Below, in pieces: positions 8,088 through 17,058 of a stretch of 27,792 nucleotides of DNA. A model generated the notes under the pieces. That model had not been told where the DNA came from. It saw only the letters and a list, made by a program, of their open reading frames with translations, and ran no database searches. The DNA comes from a virus. Where the stretch lies: positions 1-27,792 of IMG/VR virus record IMGVR_UViG_3300008267_001081; one strand, 5' to 3'. The translations under genes and the position numbers were made by a program. How positions within the stretch are numbered: position 1 is the first letter of the stretch; the number at the start of each line of letters is the position of its first letter.

Positions 8088-9602
8088 TTAACAGTTCCAT
8101 TTTCTAAGTGCTAAAGCTTTTCTTGTAGGTTTACCATTCTTTTCCATAGGTCCTTTAACACCAGACATTCTAGCACAGAAAGATTTTCTTCTATTAGCAT
8201 CTTTAGAACCTGCTTTAAGTTTAGATGGAGGAGTAGTAACAGCCATCTTAAGATTACCTCCAGTAGCTCTATTATACTTATCTACACCTTTTTGAGTAAG
8301 TCCACCTTTAGGATCTTTCTCTCCTCTACTAAAAGCTAAAGATACACCCTTACTTCCATCTTTATATTTAAGTACAGGTTTTACATCTTTAGATCCTTTC
8401 TTAAATGGAAAATATTTTCTATCTATACCAAGTATAGGTTTATTTAAAGGTTCAATAGCTTTTTTAAGATAAGGCAAAGTAAAATGTTCAAGCCCTGATC
8501 TTTTATAAGAATCACCATAATTTCCTTTTTCTAATTCTTGATATTCAGGTTGTGCAGAAGCTTTAACAGAAGGATTCTCATCAAATCTAATATTTTTTGC
8601 TTTAGCAGCATCTGCTTTAGAAAGTATTACTTCTCCAGGTTCTGAAAAATTACTAGTAGCAGTAGCTGTTGATTGTCCTGACATTCCTTTAGCAACATCA
8701 GGCATATTTTTTTCTAAATTTTCTGCGTTTAAAGTTGATGTTCTAAAAGTTTTTAAATTTCCAGGAGCAGACCTAGTACGACTATAAAAAGGAATAGCAT
8801 CTAAACGTCTAGTAAACCAAGAACCTGTTAATGCTTTCTGAGCATCTGTAAGTTCTTCTCCTGATTTTAATAAACCTTCTGGATAATAATCAGGTTGCCA
8901 TCTATACAAATTTTCATAAGTAGGTAACTTAAGTCTTCCACTTGCTTTACTAGCTTGATAAAAATCTTTACCATAGTTAGCAACAGGTTTTAATAATTTA
9001 TCATTTAACCCAGTATTCTTAATTCCAGACATTCCTAAAGCACCCATTCCTGCTTCTCCAAGAGCACTTCCATAATTTTCATTTTTAATATCTCTAACAA
9101 CTGCAGGAGCTCTATTAGCTATAGCATCATATGCACCATAAGCATTTAATCCTTGCCCAACAGTAAGTCCTGTTCCAGGAACTGTGGCACCTAATGCTGA
9201 AGTTGCTAAACGAGCAGTACTTCCTACTAATCCTGCTCCTGCTCCAACTGCAAGATCAACAGGGCTCATAGTCATATCTACTTGACCAGTAGCTTTTGCT
9301 TTTAAAGGATTCTTTTTTACATAATTTCTATATGCTTCATCTTTTTGTTTTTGTTTAGCAAATCTAACATTTGGACTATTTTCAGCCATCTTTCTATTTT
9401 GCTCACCATAAAAAGCTTGATTTGTAAAATTATCAATAGCAGGTGTATTAGAAAACTTTTTAGCTGCTGGAGCATTAAAGTTAAAAGTAGGTGTAGGAAA
9501 CAATTGAGTTCCTCCTTTAGAATTTAATTTCTTAGCATTTTGTATAGTGGGTCCTGCTTTAGCACCTTTAACACCATTATCTTTTTTAGTTATTATCTTC
9601 AT
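8088..9602 (-). CDS. Cargo-like protein with possible ART-like region and DUF6321-like C-terminus, 504 residues
   Basis: The start is a 4-nt ATGA overlap with the upstream stop, so translation is coupled. Residues 115-195 are Gly/Ala-rich and hydrophobic (LAVGAGAGLVG), resembling membrane-active segments. Residues 225-335 weakly resemble the ADP-ribosyltransferase fold: LYRW with Arg234, then GSWFT (260-264) followed by an Ala/Tyr/Ser segment, then EPGEVIL with Glu321/Glu324. The C-terminus carries three basic motifs (FKKGSKDV 400-407, YKDGSKGV 413-420, LKAGSKDA 462-469). The end, with RRKSFCARMSG and TRKALALRKWNC, matches from memory the consensus of small phage proteins annotated DUF6321, whose function is unknown. 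GPTIQNA at 17-23 is repeated in the 1139-residue protein. The gene is certain, the C-terminal family is likely, and the ART region is tentative. Confidence 0.84.
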   Translation of the reverse strand: MKIITKKDNGVKGAKAGPTIQNAKKLNSKGGTQLFPTPTFNFNAPAAKKFSNTPAIDNFTNQAFYGEQNRKMAENSPNVRFAKQKQKDEAYRNYVKKNPLKAKATGQVDMTMSPVDLAVGAGAGLVGSTARLATSALGATVPGTGLTVGQGLNAYGAYDAIANRAPAVVRDIKNENYGSALGEAGMGALGMSGIKNTGLNDKLLKPVANYGKDFYQASKASGRLKLPTYENLYRWQPDYYPEGLLKSGEELTDAQKALTGSWFTRRLDAIPFYSRTRSAPGNLKTFRTSTLNAENLEKNMPDVAKGMSGQSTATATSNFSEPGEVILSKADAAKAKNIRFDENPSVKASAQPEYQELEKGNYGDSYKRSGLEHFTLPYLKKAIEPLNKPILGIDRKYFPFKKGSKDVKPVLKYKDGSKGVSLAFSRGEKDPKGGLTQKGVDKYNRATGGNLKMAVTTPPSKLKAGSKDANRRKSFCARMSGVKGPMEKNGKPTRKALALRKWNC

Positions 9603-10852
9603 CTGTATACCTTAACTCTTTTAGAACCTTTATTAAAATCATTCTTAGTATTAAATGTACTTTTTGGTGGAGGTGGCTTCATTTCATAAAGCGTAGGAGG
9701 TTTTTCTGTTTTTACAGGACCTACAGCTTTTTTATGAGATCTAGGAGTATTTATTTTTTCTTGTCTTCTCTCCTCTTTAATTCGTCTTGCAACTTGATTA
9801 AGACCTACTGTTGGTTGTAGAAAATTATTAGCAGCATTAGCAGAAGGCATACCAGAAAGATTCTGAGATAGTGCAGCAGTATTTAAGTTATTAACCTTAA
9901 GTTGTTTAGATCCTACAGCCATCATACCTGTAGCTTTCTTATACCCTTCAGAAGATATATAATCTGCATATTGATTGGGAACCTTAATAGCTTCATTCTT
10001 AGAATTCATAATAGTGGGAAACATATAACTTTGCCCTCTATCATCTTCTCCATAAGCCATTTTATGAGTTGCTTTAGTATCAAAGTCATCCCATGTTTTA
10101 AACATATTAGTAGCTTGAGCTCTTTTAACAAAGTCTTTATCTTTGTTTCTATTCATTACTACTTTAGAAATAAGATCTCCTTCTAATTTATTAGTCCCCT
10201 CCTCATATTTCTTTTTAGGCATAACTACAGCCTTAACTCCCCCCTCCTCATGGGTAGGATCATTAGGATTATAGTAAAGAAGATCTCTGCTTCCATCAGC
10301 TTTCTTAGGAGAGAAGATAGGTTCTCTACCTTCAGTCTCAATAAGACGAGGTTGTTTACTCTTTACTTTATATTTACCTTTCTTAGCTAAGAAAGATTGA
10401 GCATCTGTAGAAGCACCTTGTTGAAACCCTTTATTAAAGTTTGAAGCTTCTACTAATCTTTCTTCTTCTTGAGCAGCAGCTTTAACTTTTTCATAATCTT
10501 TTTTACCTTTAATGCCCCCATAAACACCTCCAATAACACCTCCTGCTAATGCTCCCCAAGGGCCACCTAATTGCATACCTAATGCTGCACCAGAAGCTCC
10601 CATTTCTAAAGCACCTCCTGCAACAGAACCTGTTTTTTTATTTTTAGCTCTATTTCTAATTACATCTGCTGCTACACCACCTACTTGAGCAGCAGGAGCA
10701 AATGCTCCTGAAAACATTGATGCTGCTTGAGAAAGACCTTTATTTTTTGCAGCACCTTCAGTCTGTATTTCATAAGCTTTACTATAATCTGGTGTATCCA
10801 TTTCAATTTGTTGGATACCAGTAGTAAATTTATATTTCTTTTTATTTTTCAT
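9599..10852 (-). CDS. Glycine-zipper putative ejection/cargo protein, 417 residues
   Basis: The key feature is a long Gly/Ala-rich hydrophobic stretch at residues 76-116, including GALAGGVIGGVYGGIKG, a glycine-zipper pattern typical of peptides that insert into membranes and oligomerise. Before it is an Ala-rich segment (SQAASMFSGAFAPAAQVGG, 41-59). The rest is polar and basic, with a Pro/Lys-rich tail (380-400) ending in FNKGSKRV at 406-413 plus KVYR. The N-terminus KKKYKFTTG also resembles the shared basic motif. The start lies 2 nt after the muzzle stop and the end overlaps the next start by 4 nt, so it is the first gene of the coupled cargo operon. I infer a packaged protein that helps DNA or proteins cross the envelope, analogous in logic to podovirus ejection proteins. 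No homolog is named with confidence. Confidence 0.84.
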   Translation of the reverse strand: MKNKKKYKFTTGIQQIEMDTPDYSKAYEIQTEGAAKNKGLSQAASMFSGAFAPAAQVGGVAADVIRNRAKNKKTGSVAGGALEMGASGAALGMQLGGPWGALAGGVIGGVYGGIKGKKDYEKVKAAAQEEERLVEASNFNKGFQQGASTDAQSFLAKKGKYKVKSKQPRLIETEGREPIFSPKKADGSRDLLYYNPNDPTHEEGGVKAVVMPKKKYEEGTNKLEGDLISKVVMNRNKDKDFVKRAQATNMFKTWDDFDTKATHKMAYGEDDRGQSYMFPTIMNSKNEAIKVPNQYADYISSEGYKKATGMMAVGSKQLKVNNLNTAALSQNLSGMPSANAANNFLQPTVGLNQVARRIKEERRQEKINTPRSHKKAVGPVKTEKPPTLYEMKPPPPKSTFNTKNDFNKGSKRVKVYR

Positions 10853-10854
10853 GT

Positions 10855-13800
10855 TTATGCTACAGAAGGTTTGAAAAATGTCTTAATATAATTTAAGACT
10901 AAGGGCTTATCATCATTATACGATAGCTTAGTGTACAAGAACTTACCTTTTAAATGAGATTTAAATTCTGCATTAACATCAGTATTATTTACATCAAAAA
11001 TGTTTTTATATGGATCTATTACTGCATCAGGAGGAAGTTCTATATGAAAGGAACTTCTATAATAGTTAGCAGGAATTCTATCATTGTAATACTCAGACAT
11101 TAAATTATAATCATGAGAATAAAAAAGATCTAATTCTGTACTATTCTGTCTATCATTCCAACAATGAATAGTTGAAAAAGATTTATCATTAAAAATATAA
11201 TTATCTGGTTCTACAAATCCTGGAGAATATTTTTCTTGATCTCTACCAGACATAGTATTTATTTCCATCCTATCAAACCTCTTAAATGCATCAGGTTGAG
11301 TATTTTCTACAAAAGTTATATGAGAGTTTTTCTTTATTCCATTATCATTAGCAAGATTATAAAATGAATTATTATACCATGCATAAGAAGAACTATTAAT
11401 AGTTAAATAAGATGATGGTATAAAATCATGTAAGGATGTCCAAGTTTGAGTTTTAGGATAATAGGATATTACATAATTAAATGGAGTTCCTATTCCTAAT
11501 AAATTAATATCTTTTAATGGATATCCACTTAATTGTTTTATTTCTATATAATTTTCTCCACTGGTTAATTCTACTGTATACCTATTAAATAACCATGTTC
11601 TTTGCACTAATGGCGGAAGCCCTCCACCTATCGGAAAAAGAACATCTGTATAATCACTTATAGGTAAAGTTCTTGTCTCTATTAAATCAATTTGAAAATC
11701 ATCTATTTTTTTATAAATATTTAATGTGCAAGGACCTTGTAATCTTCCATCTAAAACTATTGTTTTATTATCATTTAAATTAAATTTAAAAAATATTGAA
11801 GATCCTAAATCTTCCCAGCTTCTTATTTTTATAGGAACATCTAAACTACCTAAATTTTTTGCTTTGCTTAATGAGTTGTGTGTACCATTATTTAAAACTT
11901 CTAATTGTCCATTATTAACAATACTATTTAAACTAGCTGAATAATTTTTGTCTGTAACAGATAAAAGTAATCTTTTATTTTTCCAATCATATCCAAAAGA
12001 ACATTTTTTATTTGGATTAATATTATCCCTGAAGAAGGAAAATAATCCTAAGTCAGATATTTCTACAGGAGAATCCCCAGCAAAAAGAAATACTTTTCTT
12101 TGAGAATGATCTATAAATACTCTACCAAAAGGAGTATTAACTCCACTCTTATCAAGAGTGCCCATATAACCTCCTTTAATATCAAGAATAAGTTTAGATG
12201 GTATTTTAAATATTCCAGCATTACCAAGTACTACATCTCCTTGAGATGTGCTTTGTATAGTATTAGGATTAAAGTAAGATAACCATAATCCATATTCTGT
12301 ATGGTGATAGAAGTTATTATTAAATACAAATGTATCTGTTATAGTACCTCTATCTTTAGGAATATCATGAAATTGTAAAGCAGGAAATATTCTATATTGA
12401 TCAGATAACTCACTCTCAAATGATTGTTTTGAGTAAATAGTTCTATTCTCAAAAACATTATTTTCTGAGAATAGAAGAGGTCTTGGAAAATTTAACTTAT
12501 TATTATTAAGTGCAGAATATTGTTTATTATATCCTAAACTTCTATAATACCAATAGTTTCCAAACATATCATGTGAACCACCAGTAAAAAAAGTTTTAGT
12601 TTGAGGATAATAAAGTCCTTCATTAGATGCTCTATGTCTAAGAGAAAAGTTATTTTGAGAATTTAACCATACTCCTGCAACAAAATCAAAATTAAATTGT
12701 CTTTCAATATTATCTATAGTTTGTTTATGAATACTTCTAATATTAAACCAATGTTTAAAAGTATAAGTATCTCCCTCTACCTCAACTTGAGTTTGAGAAG
12801 GATCCAATACTGTTTCAGCAACTAAATATTCTGCATTATAAATATTACCATATTGATTAGAAATTGGATTAGTAACTCTACCTATTGATAGATTTTGAGT
12901 TTCAACTTGACGAACAGAAACTATTCTTTTTGCTCTATCAACATTATTATCATCAGACCAATCTCTCCAATAGTGACTAATTATTGTAACATTTTGTTGA
13001 CCTATATAAGAATCCCAAATTTGACCTTGAGTTTCAATGTGTACATAATTAGTACCTCCTCCTACATATACTTTACCATCAACAATATTAGTTGTATTTC
13101 CAGGATAATCACCATTATTTGTTAACGATTTAACAATAGTTGTAGGAGCATACATTCCTTGTGTATGTTTATTTCCATCAAAAAACTGAGCATCATAAGT
13201 ATAATTATTATCCTTACTTCCTGCATGTTTTAATATAGAAGGTCTTGTAAAATATTTATTTGCTGCTGCAGCTATACCATTATAATAATAATGTTGTGCC
13301 TCTCTTTGAATATGAAATTTAAAACCTTCTTTTATTTCTAATCCTATTTGTGTACTAGGAGAGTAATACATTGCGTATGGGTGAGAAGGACCTATAGCTA
13401 TTCCAGCACTTGATTGACCAATGTCTCCTCTAAAAGAACACCTACCATTTAATACCCCATTATAATATTTTCCAGTTTGAGGCCAATAGTTATAAGGAAT
13501 TGCAACACCTTCATCAATTATACTAGTATTTATATCTTTATTTCTTTGTTGAAATCCAATGATATAACCTTGAATTTTATCTTTAATTGCTTGAGGAAAA
13601 ATAATATTAAAAAATCTTACTCTTAAAATATTTACTGATGCTGCTGGATCATAAACATTAGTTGTAGGATTTAAATCGCCACTTACAATAGTCATACTTG
13701 GCATTCTATGGTGCCTAATTTTGGTTCCTATTGGACCCATATTCATATAACTAGGATAATCAAGATCACTAACATATTTTTTAGTAGTTGTATAATTAGA

Positions 13801-15141
13801 GAACGCTGGATATTCTGTAAAATTATCTTTATTACAAGGTATATGATATGCAAAACCTATACTACCATCTTTATAAATTGGAGTAATGGAAAATGAGTAA
13901 ACTTCATTTGGTTGAAAACCTTTTTTAAGAGAAGAGTCTTTATAAAAATTTGTTCCATTATTATAATCATCTGTTACACTTTGATCAAACCACTGATCTA
14001 CAACATCAAAGCTGTTTGTTGAATCATCATCTACAGAACCAAAACCTATTCTATCAGTAGTTGTATCTGAAGCAACATCATAACCTCTTACATTAATTCT
14101 TCTTGTAATATCAATAGGTCTTTTTTCTATATAAGTAGTAACTACAATATTATTAGCAACTTGTTGAAAGTTATCATCAAATCTTTTTGTAGTAAGATTA
14201 GATAATAAAAGTATTCCATCTTTTTGTTCTATACACTTAGCCCCCTCATAATATACAGGAAGATCTTGTACTGAGTCAAGATTTATACTTTCTCCTAGTT
14301 GAGAATCTGAAGTAAGAGAAACTGTAATTTTAGTATCATTTCTATATAAACCAAGACTTTTAACTACTCTAACACTAGCAATACCTTCATATTTAATTAC
14401 ACCTATCTCAATAAGTGGGTAATTTAAATCAGAACCTTCTATACTTATTTGTATTTGTTTATCTGAAGTTTCATCTGGAGGAGCTCCTTGATCAGATTCT
14501 ACAGAAGAACCTGAAGGAATTACAGAAATCATTCTTGATGGAATATTCCATTGAGTTTTATTATTACTAGCATCAATATATCTTGTAATAAAAGAATATA
14601 CAGTAGTTTTTAAAGTTCCTCCTGTAGAAATTATAGTTGAAAGTTTAGGATATTTAACTGTAAGTTGTAAGTTAAAATCTTCATAACCATTATAAAGAGT
14701 TGGATCATTTAAGTATAAATCTAAATCAAATCTTCTAATAGGATTGCCATCTTCTACAAAATAAGTTACTCTACTACCAGAAGATACTATTCTAGCTACA
14801 CAATCTATTTCATTAGTAAAGTTTAGTTTATAAGTATGGTTTTTATCATTAAAGATTTCTGTATAAGTTCCTTCTGAGAAAGTTCCAATAACAGAATTCC
14901 AAATTTTATCAGTATCATTATAAGATTTAAGAAAACATATAAATTGGTTCTTAATTGGACAATGACCTAAGAGAACTGTATCCTCAGAAAATGTGTGTAC
15001 AATATTTTCTAAATCTTCGTTTATAAGTCTACCGCTATCATTTCTAATCCAGTTAAGGGCATCAATATAGCTACCCTCTGGTTGCATTTGGGGGCTATTA
15101 CTTCTATGTAATCCTTTATCAAAACTATTTGCTCCTTCCAT
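10855..15141 (-). CDS. Muzzle-like tail-tip protein, 1428 residues
   Basis: At 1428 residues this is the largest complete protein in the window. Its N-terminus (FDKGLHRSNSPQMQPEGSY, then IDALNWIRNDSG, residues 7-37) matches the pattern I know from crAss-like tail-tip proteins and related podovirus tail-tube proteins, roughly KGLxxxxSPxxQPEGxYxxALN. The remainder is beta-rich with many Asn, Tyr and Thr residues and lacks signal peptide, transmembrane or low-complexity regions, as expected for a structural protein. It follows the three ring/neck genes and precedes the cargo genes, the position occupied by the muzzle in Bacteroides phage crAss001, where this protein forms a roughly 1 MDa gatekeeper at the tail end. 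It starts 8 nt after the 269-residue gene. The identity rests on size, N-terminal motif and order. Confidence 0.87.
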   Translation of the reverse strand: MEGANSFDKGLHRSNSPQMQPEGSYIDALNWIRNDSGRLINEDLENIVHTFSEDTVLLGHCPIKNQFICFLKSYNDTDKIWNSVIGTFSEGTYTEIFNDKNHTYKLNFTNEIDCVARIVSSGSRVTYFVEDGNPIRRFDLDLYLNDPTLYNGYEDFNLQLTVKYPKLSTIISTGGTLKTTVYSFITRYIDASNNKTQWNIPSRMISVIPSGSSVESDQGAPPDETSDKQIQISIEGSDLNYPLIEIGVIKYEGIASVRVVKSLGLYRNDTKITVSLTSDSQLGESINLDSVQDLPVYYEGAKCIEQKDGILLLSNLTTKRFDDNFQQVANNIVVTTYIEKRPIDITRRINVRGYDVASDTTTDRIGFGSVDDDSTNSFDVVDQWFDQSVTDDYNNGTNFYKDSSLKKGFQPNEVYSFSITPIYKDGSIGFAYHIPCNKDNFTEYPAFSNYTTTKKYVSDLDYPSYMNMGPIGTKIRHHRMPSMTIVSGDLNPTTNVYDPAASVNILRVRFFNIIFPQAIKDKIQGYIIGFQQRNKDINTSIIDEGVAIPYNYWPQTGKYYNGVLNGRCSFRGDIGQSSAGIAIGPSHPYAMYYSPSTQIGLEIKEGFKFHIQREAQHYYYNGIAAAANKYFTRPSILKHAGSKDNNYTYDAQFFDGNKHTQGMYAPTTIVKSLTNNGDYPGNTTNIVDGKVYVGGGTNYVHIETQGQIWDSYIGQQNVTIISHYWRDWSDDNNVDRAKRIVSVRQVETQNLSIGRVTNPISNQYGNIYNAEYLVAETVLDPSQTQVEVEGDTYTFKHWFNIRSIHKQTIDNIERQFNFDFVAGVWLNSQNNFSLRHRASNEGLYYPQTKTFFTGGSHDMFGNYWYYRSLGYNKQYSALNNNKLNFPRPLLFSENNVFENRTIYSKQSFESELSDQYRIFPALQFHDIPKDRGTITDTFVFNNNFYHHTEYGLWLSYFNPNTIQSTSQGDVVLGNAGIFKIPSKLILDIKGGYMGTLDKSGVNTPFGRVFIDHSQRKVFLFAGDSPVEISDLGLFSFFRDNINPNKKCSFGYDWKNKRLLLSVTDKNYSASLNSIVNNGQLEVLNNGTHNSLSKAKNLGSLDVPIKIRSWEDLGSSIFFKFNLNDNKTIVLDGRLQGPCTLNIYKKIDDFQIDLIETRTLPISDYTDVLFPIGGGLPPLVQRTWLFNRYTVELTSGENYIEIKQLSGYPLKDINLLGIGTPFNYVISYYPKTQTWTSLHDFIPSSYLTINSSSYAWYNNSFYNLANDNGIKKNSHITFVENTQPDAFKRFDRMEINTMSGRDQEKYSPGFVEPDNYIFNDKSFSTIHCWNDRQNSTELDLFYSHDYNLMSEYYNDRIPANYYRSSFHIELPPDAVIDPYKNIFDVNNTDVNAEFKSHLKGKFLYTKLSYNDDKPLVLNYIKTFFKPSVA

Positions 15142-15149
15142 ATATTCTT

Positions 15150-15959
15150 TTATCTAAATCTTCCGTGTCTATTCTGTTGTTGCATAATACCCAGATACCT
15201 GAATGAGGTATAGTAGTGATTAGTAATTGGTAAGAGTCTCATATTCTCATTAGACATTCTCTGCATCATATGAATATCTGGCATTCTACCCTCAGTTCTA
15301 GCTTGCAGACAATACCTATTCCACTTTTGCTCAAAGAACATAGTTTTAAACTCAGGGTTCTTAAACTTGTATCCTTGATATGCAAGTTGTTTACAACAAT
15401 ACCACATACAAGCTTCAATAAAAGCTTCTAAATCTGGAATCATTGGTAACTCATTCTCATCTGTAGGAACTGCCCAATACTGTATAGTAATAGTTCCTTT
15501 CTCAAGATTAAAGAGAAAGTGATTATTCTCAATTCTATAATCAAGAACAGAGTTCCAAGTCAAATCATCTTCAGGAGTTAGCCAGTTGTTTACAGAGTGT
15601 CTAATAGAATTATTAAAGGGATTATACTGCTGTGTAGGGTCATAAAAATTTACTCTCCTATTAGCATAGATGTAGGAAGTTTCCAGATAGTTAGGAAGTC
15701 TAGTTTCCTCTACAAAAGTTTCAGTAGTACCATTAGGAGTTTCTACCTTTAGCAATCTTAAGAAGTTAACCATATCACAAGGAATCTCTGCTCTGTAATT
15801 ATCTATCTCAAGAGTTTTCTCCTTTAAGACTTGTGGATAATCTCCACCAATATGCTGCAAAGCAGCAGCTATCCATTCATAACAATCAGCTATTGGTAGT
15901 GGCTCCACTACCAGTTGTTCTAGCCTGTATATTACTGTATTTATGTTTGCTAACTTCAT
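15150..15959 (-). CDS. Tail ring/tubular protein (T7 gp11-like position), 269 residues
   Basis: I choose the ATG at 15959-15957, giving MKLANINTVIYRLEQLV, because this N-terminus matches the conserved start of crAss-like tail ring proteins; an in-frame ATG at 15977 would add six residues. Characteristic segments are IADCYEWIAAALQHIGGDYP, the central EIPCDMVNFLRLL, DLTWNSVLDYRI, IQYWAVPTDENELPMIPD and FIEACMWYCCKQLAYQGY. The last two are typical of neck/tail adaptor families, with a beta-rich middle and a helical end. The gene overlaps the upstream frame by 74 nt and ends 8 nt before the muzzle. It probably forms a ring between portal and muzzle. The exact ring number cannot be assigned from sequence alone. 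Confidence 0.8.
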   Translation of the reverse strand: MKLANINTVIYRLEQLVVEPLPIADCYEWIAAALQHIGGDYPQVLKEKTLEIDNYRAEIPCDMVNFLRLLKVETPNGTTETFVEETRLPNYLETSYIYANRRVNFYDPTQQYNPFNNSIRHSVNNWLTPEDDLTWNSVLDYRIENNHFLFNLEKGTITIQYWAVPTDENELPMIPDLEAFIEACMWYCCKQLAYQGYKFKNPEFKTMFFEQKWNRYCLQARTEGRMPDIHMMQRMSNENMRLLPITNHYYTSFRYLGIMQQQNRHGRFR

Positions 15960-16347
15960 AATATAATTTATACGCATCTATATTCTGAAGTATGTAAGCT
16001 GCTAGAGATCTAGCTAAGACCCTGACTGTCTTAAATTTATATCTATTAAAGATACCCTTAGGAGTAAAGTTTACCATACAAGCATAACCATTAGTATGTT
16101 CATTCAAGTGTCTAATAGTAAAACCTTCTTCTCTAGTAGCTTTAAAGTCTATAGGTTTTTTCTTAAACTCTCTAGTAGGTTTAAAACGCACTACCTCAAA
16201 AGTTCCTAAAGGAGTTTCTATTGTCTTACCCTTAAACAGGTGAGCATAGAATACCTTCTGGAATTCCTTTACTACCTTATCATAAGGTATATCTTTTAGT
16301 TTAGGGTTCTCAATAAGGAAATTTCCCTTATTGTTGACTTCCATCAT
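15886..16347 (-). CDS. Putative neck/tail ring component, 153 residues
   Basis: The frame is open from a TTG at 16398, but the likely start is the ATG pair at 16347/16344 (MMEVNNKGNFLIENPK). An AAGGA about 8 nt upstream is one of the few Shine-Dalgarno-like sites in the window, and a TTG start would overlap the preceding gene by 71 nt. With this start the overlap is 20 nt. The protein has a compact alpha/beta pattern (VKEFQKVFYAHLFKGKTI, TPLGTFEVVRFKPTREF) and a later helix VRVLARSLAAYILQNIDAY. The TPLGTF-V pattern is superficially like HU/IHF proteins, but the arrangement does not match that fold, so I do not call it one. The last 24 codons are shared in another frame with the next gene. Its role is inferred from position among the ring proteins. 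Confidence 0.72.
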   Translation of the reverse strand: MMEVNNKGNFLIENPKLKDIPYDKVVKEFQKVFYAHLFKGKTIETPLGTFEVVRFKPTREFKKKPIDFKATREEGFTIRHLNEHTNGYACMVNFTPKGIFNRYKFKTVRVLARSLAAYILQNIDAYKLYYEVSKHKYSNIQARTTGSGATTNS

Positions 16348-16984
16348 TTTCATGGTCCTTAGGAATAGCAAAGGTAAACTTAAACTCTGATTCCTCAAGC
16401 ATTCTAATGATGGTAGATAACATATTATTAGAGATTGGATAATCCCACTCTTGTCCCTGAAATGGAGCTATCTTACCAGCTAGTTTTGCTACTAACTCCG
16501 GTTCCTCAAATACTCCTCTAACTAATACTTTTTTAAGAGTACAAGTAGGAGGAAACTTTACATATATAAAACTTTCTCTGGCAAACCATCTAGGAAATCT
16601 ACCTGCGTGTCTAGTATAACTTACTGACTTTAGGGACTGTAAATCTAACTGTGTCCATCTATCCTCAAAGTCTGCTCTACCTACATAAGTTAGATAATCA
16701 TGCATATGACCCTCAATAGGTTTAGGAATCTCAATCTTAGTCCTTAAGATCTTATCATTAGTAGTAAAGCCAATACCCTTATCAGCTTTTTCTAAATCTA
16801 AAGTCAACTCCTGCATAACAAATGGAGATAAAGGTCTACCCTTTTCCATTTCTTGTCTAATAAGAAAAGATCTATAGTAATTCAAGATAAAGAGTACTTG
16901 TCTATCAGAGAGAGGGTTATCATCTGATTGAGAGAACTTACTCCTAACCTCTTGAATGGTATATATTATCTTAGATAGTAACAT
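16328..16984 (-). CDS. Putative neck/tail ring protein, 218 residues
   Basis: The N-terminal helical region (IIYTIQEVRSKFSQSDDN, LSDRQVLFILNYYRSFLIRQ) resembles structural proteins at the same locus in many Bacteroidota phages, which begin with an IIY-L-EVR helix followed by SDRQ and an NxYR helix. Beta-rich segments follow (FIYVKFPPTCTLKKVLVRGVF) and then helical and mixed segments (NMLSTIIRMLEESEFKF). It is the first gene after a clear terminator, with a CGTATAA box 6 nt before the start codon, so it may head a new transcription unit for tail assembly. I infer a ring or adaptor in the neck or tail. I cannot name a specific homolog. Confidence 0.78.
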   Translation of the reverse strand: MLLSKIIYTIQEVRSKFSQSDDNPLSDRQVLFILNYYRSFLIRQEMEKGRPLSPFVMQELTLDLEKADKGIGFTTNDKILRTKIEIPKPIEGHMHDYLTYVGRADFEDRWTQLDLQSLKSVSYTRHAGRFPRWFARESFIYVKFPPTCTLKKVLVRGVFEEPELVAKLAGKIAPFQGQEWDYPISNNMLSTIIRMLEESEFKFTFAIPKDHENDGSQQ

Positions 16985-16990
16985 ATATTT

Positions 16991-16997
16991 TTATACG
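16991..16997 (-). promoter_or_regulatory. CGTATAA box before the tail block
   Basis: CGTATAA directly follows the T-run of the terminator and lies 6 nt upstream of the ATG of the 218-residue gene. The same box occurs at 22130-22136 and 25911-25917, each in an intergenic gap before a gene. It resembles the -10 part of a promoter, but the distance to the start codon is very short here, so a translation-related or processing role cannot be excluded. Confidence 0.35.
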
Positions 16998-17010
16998 ATA
17001 TAAAAAGAAA

Positions 17011-17032
17011 GAGGGAAGATTTCTCTTCCCCC
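17011..17032 (-). terminator. Rho-independent terminator after the auxiliary capsid gene
   Basis: On the minus strand the RNA forms a 7-bp stem, GGGAAGA pairing with TCTTCCC (17013-17019 with 17024-17030), closed by a GAAA tetraloop and followed immediately by TTTCTTTTT. This is a textbook intrinsic terminator. It lies in the 74-nt gap between the stop of the 416-residue gene and the next start, separating the head and tail blocks. Confidence 0.85.
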
Positions 17033-17058
17033 TAACTGTGAGTCTCCGATTTTATATC

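Noticed and set aside
15886-16347. IHF/HU-like DNA-binding protein for the 153-residue gene
   Set aside because: A TPLGTF-like step is present but the length, C-terminal helix and strand order do not match HU/IHF.
16348-16398. TTG start at 16398 for the 153-residue protein
   Set aside because: It would overlap the upstream gene by 71 nt and add a hydrophobic N-terminus that is just that gene read in another frame. ATGs at 16347/16344 have an AAGGA at suitable distance.
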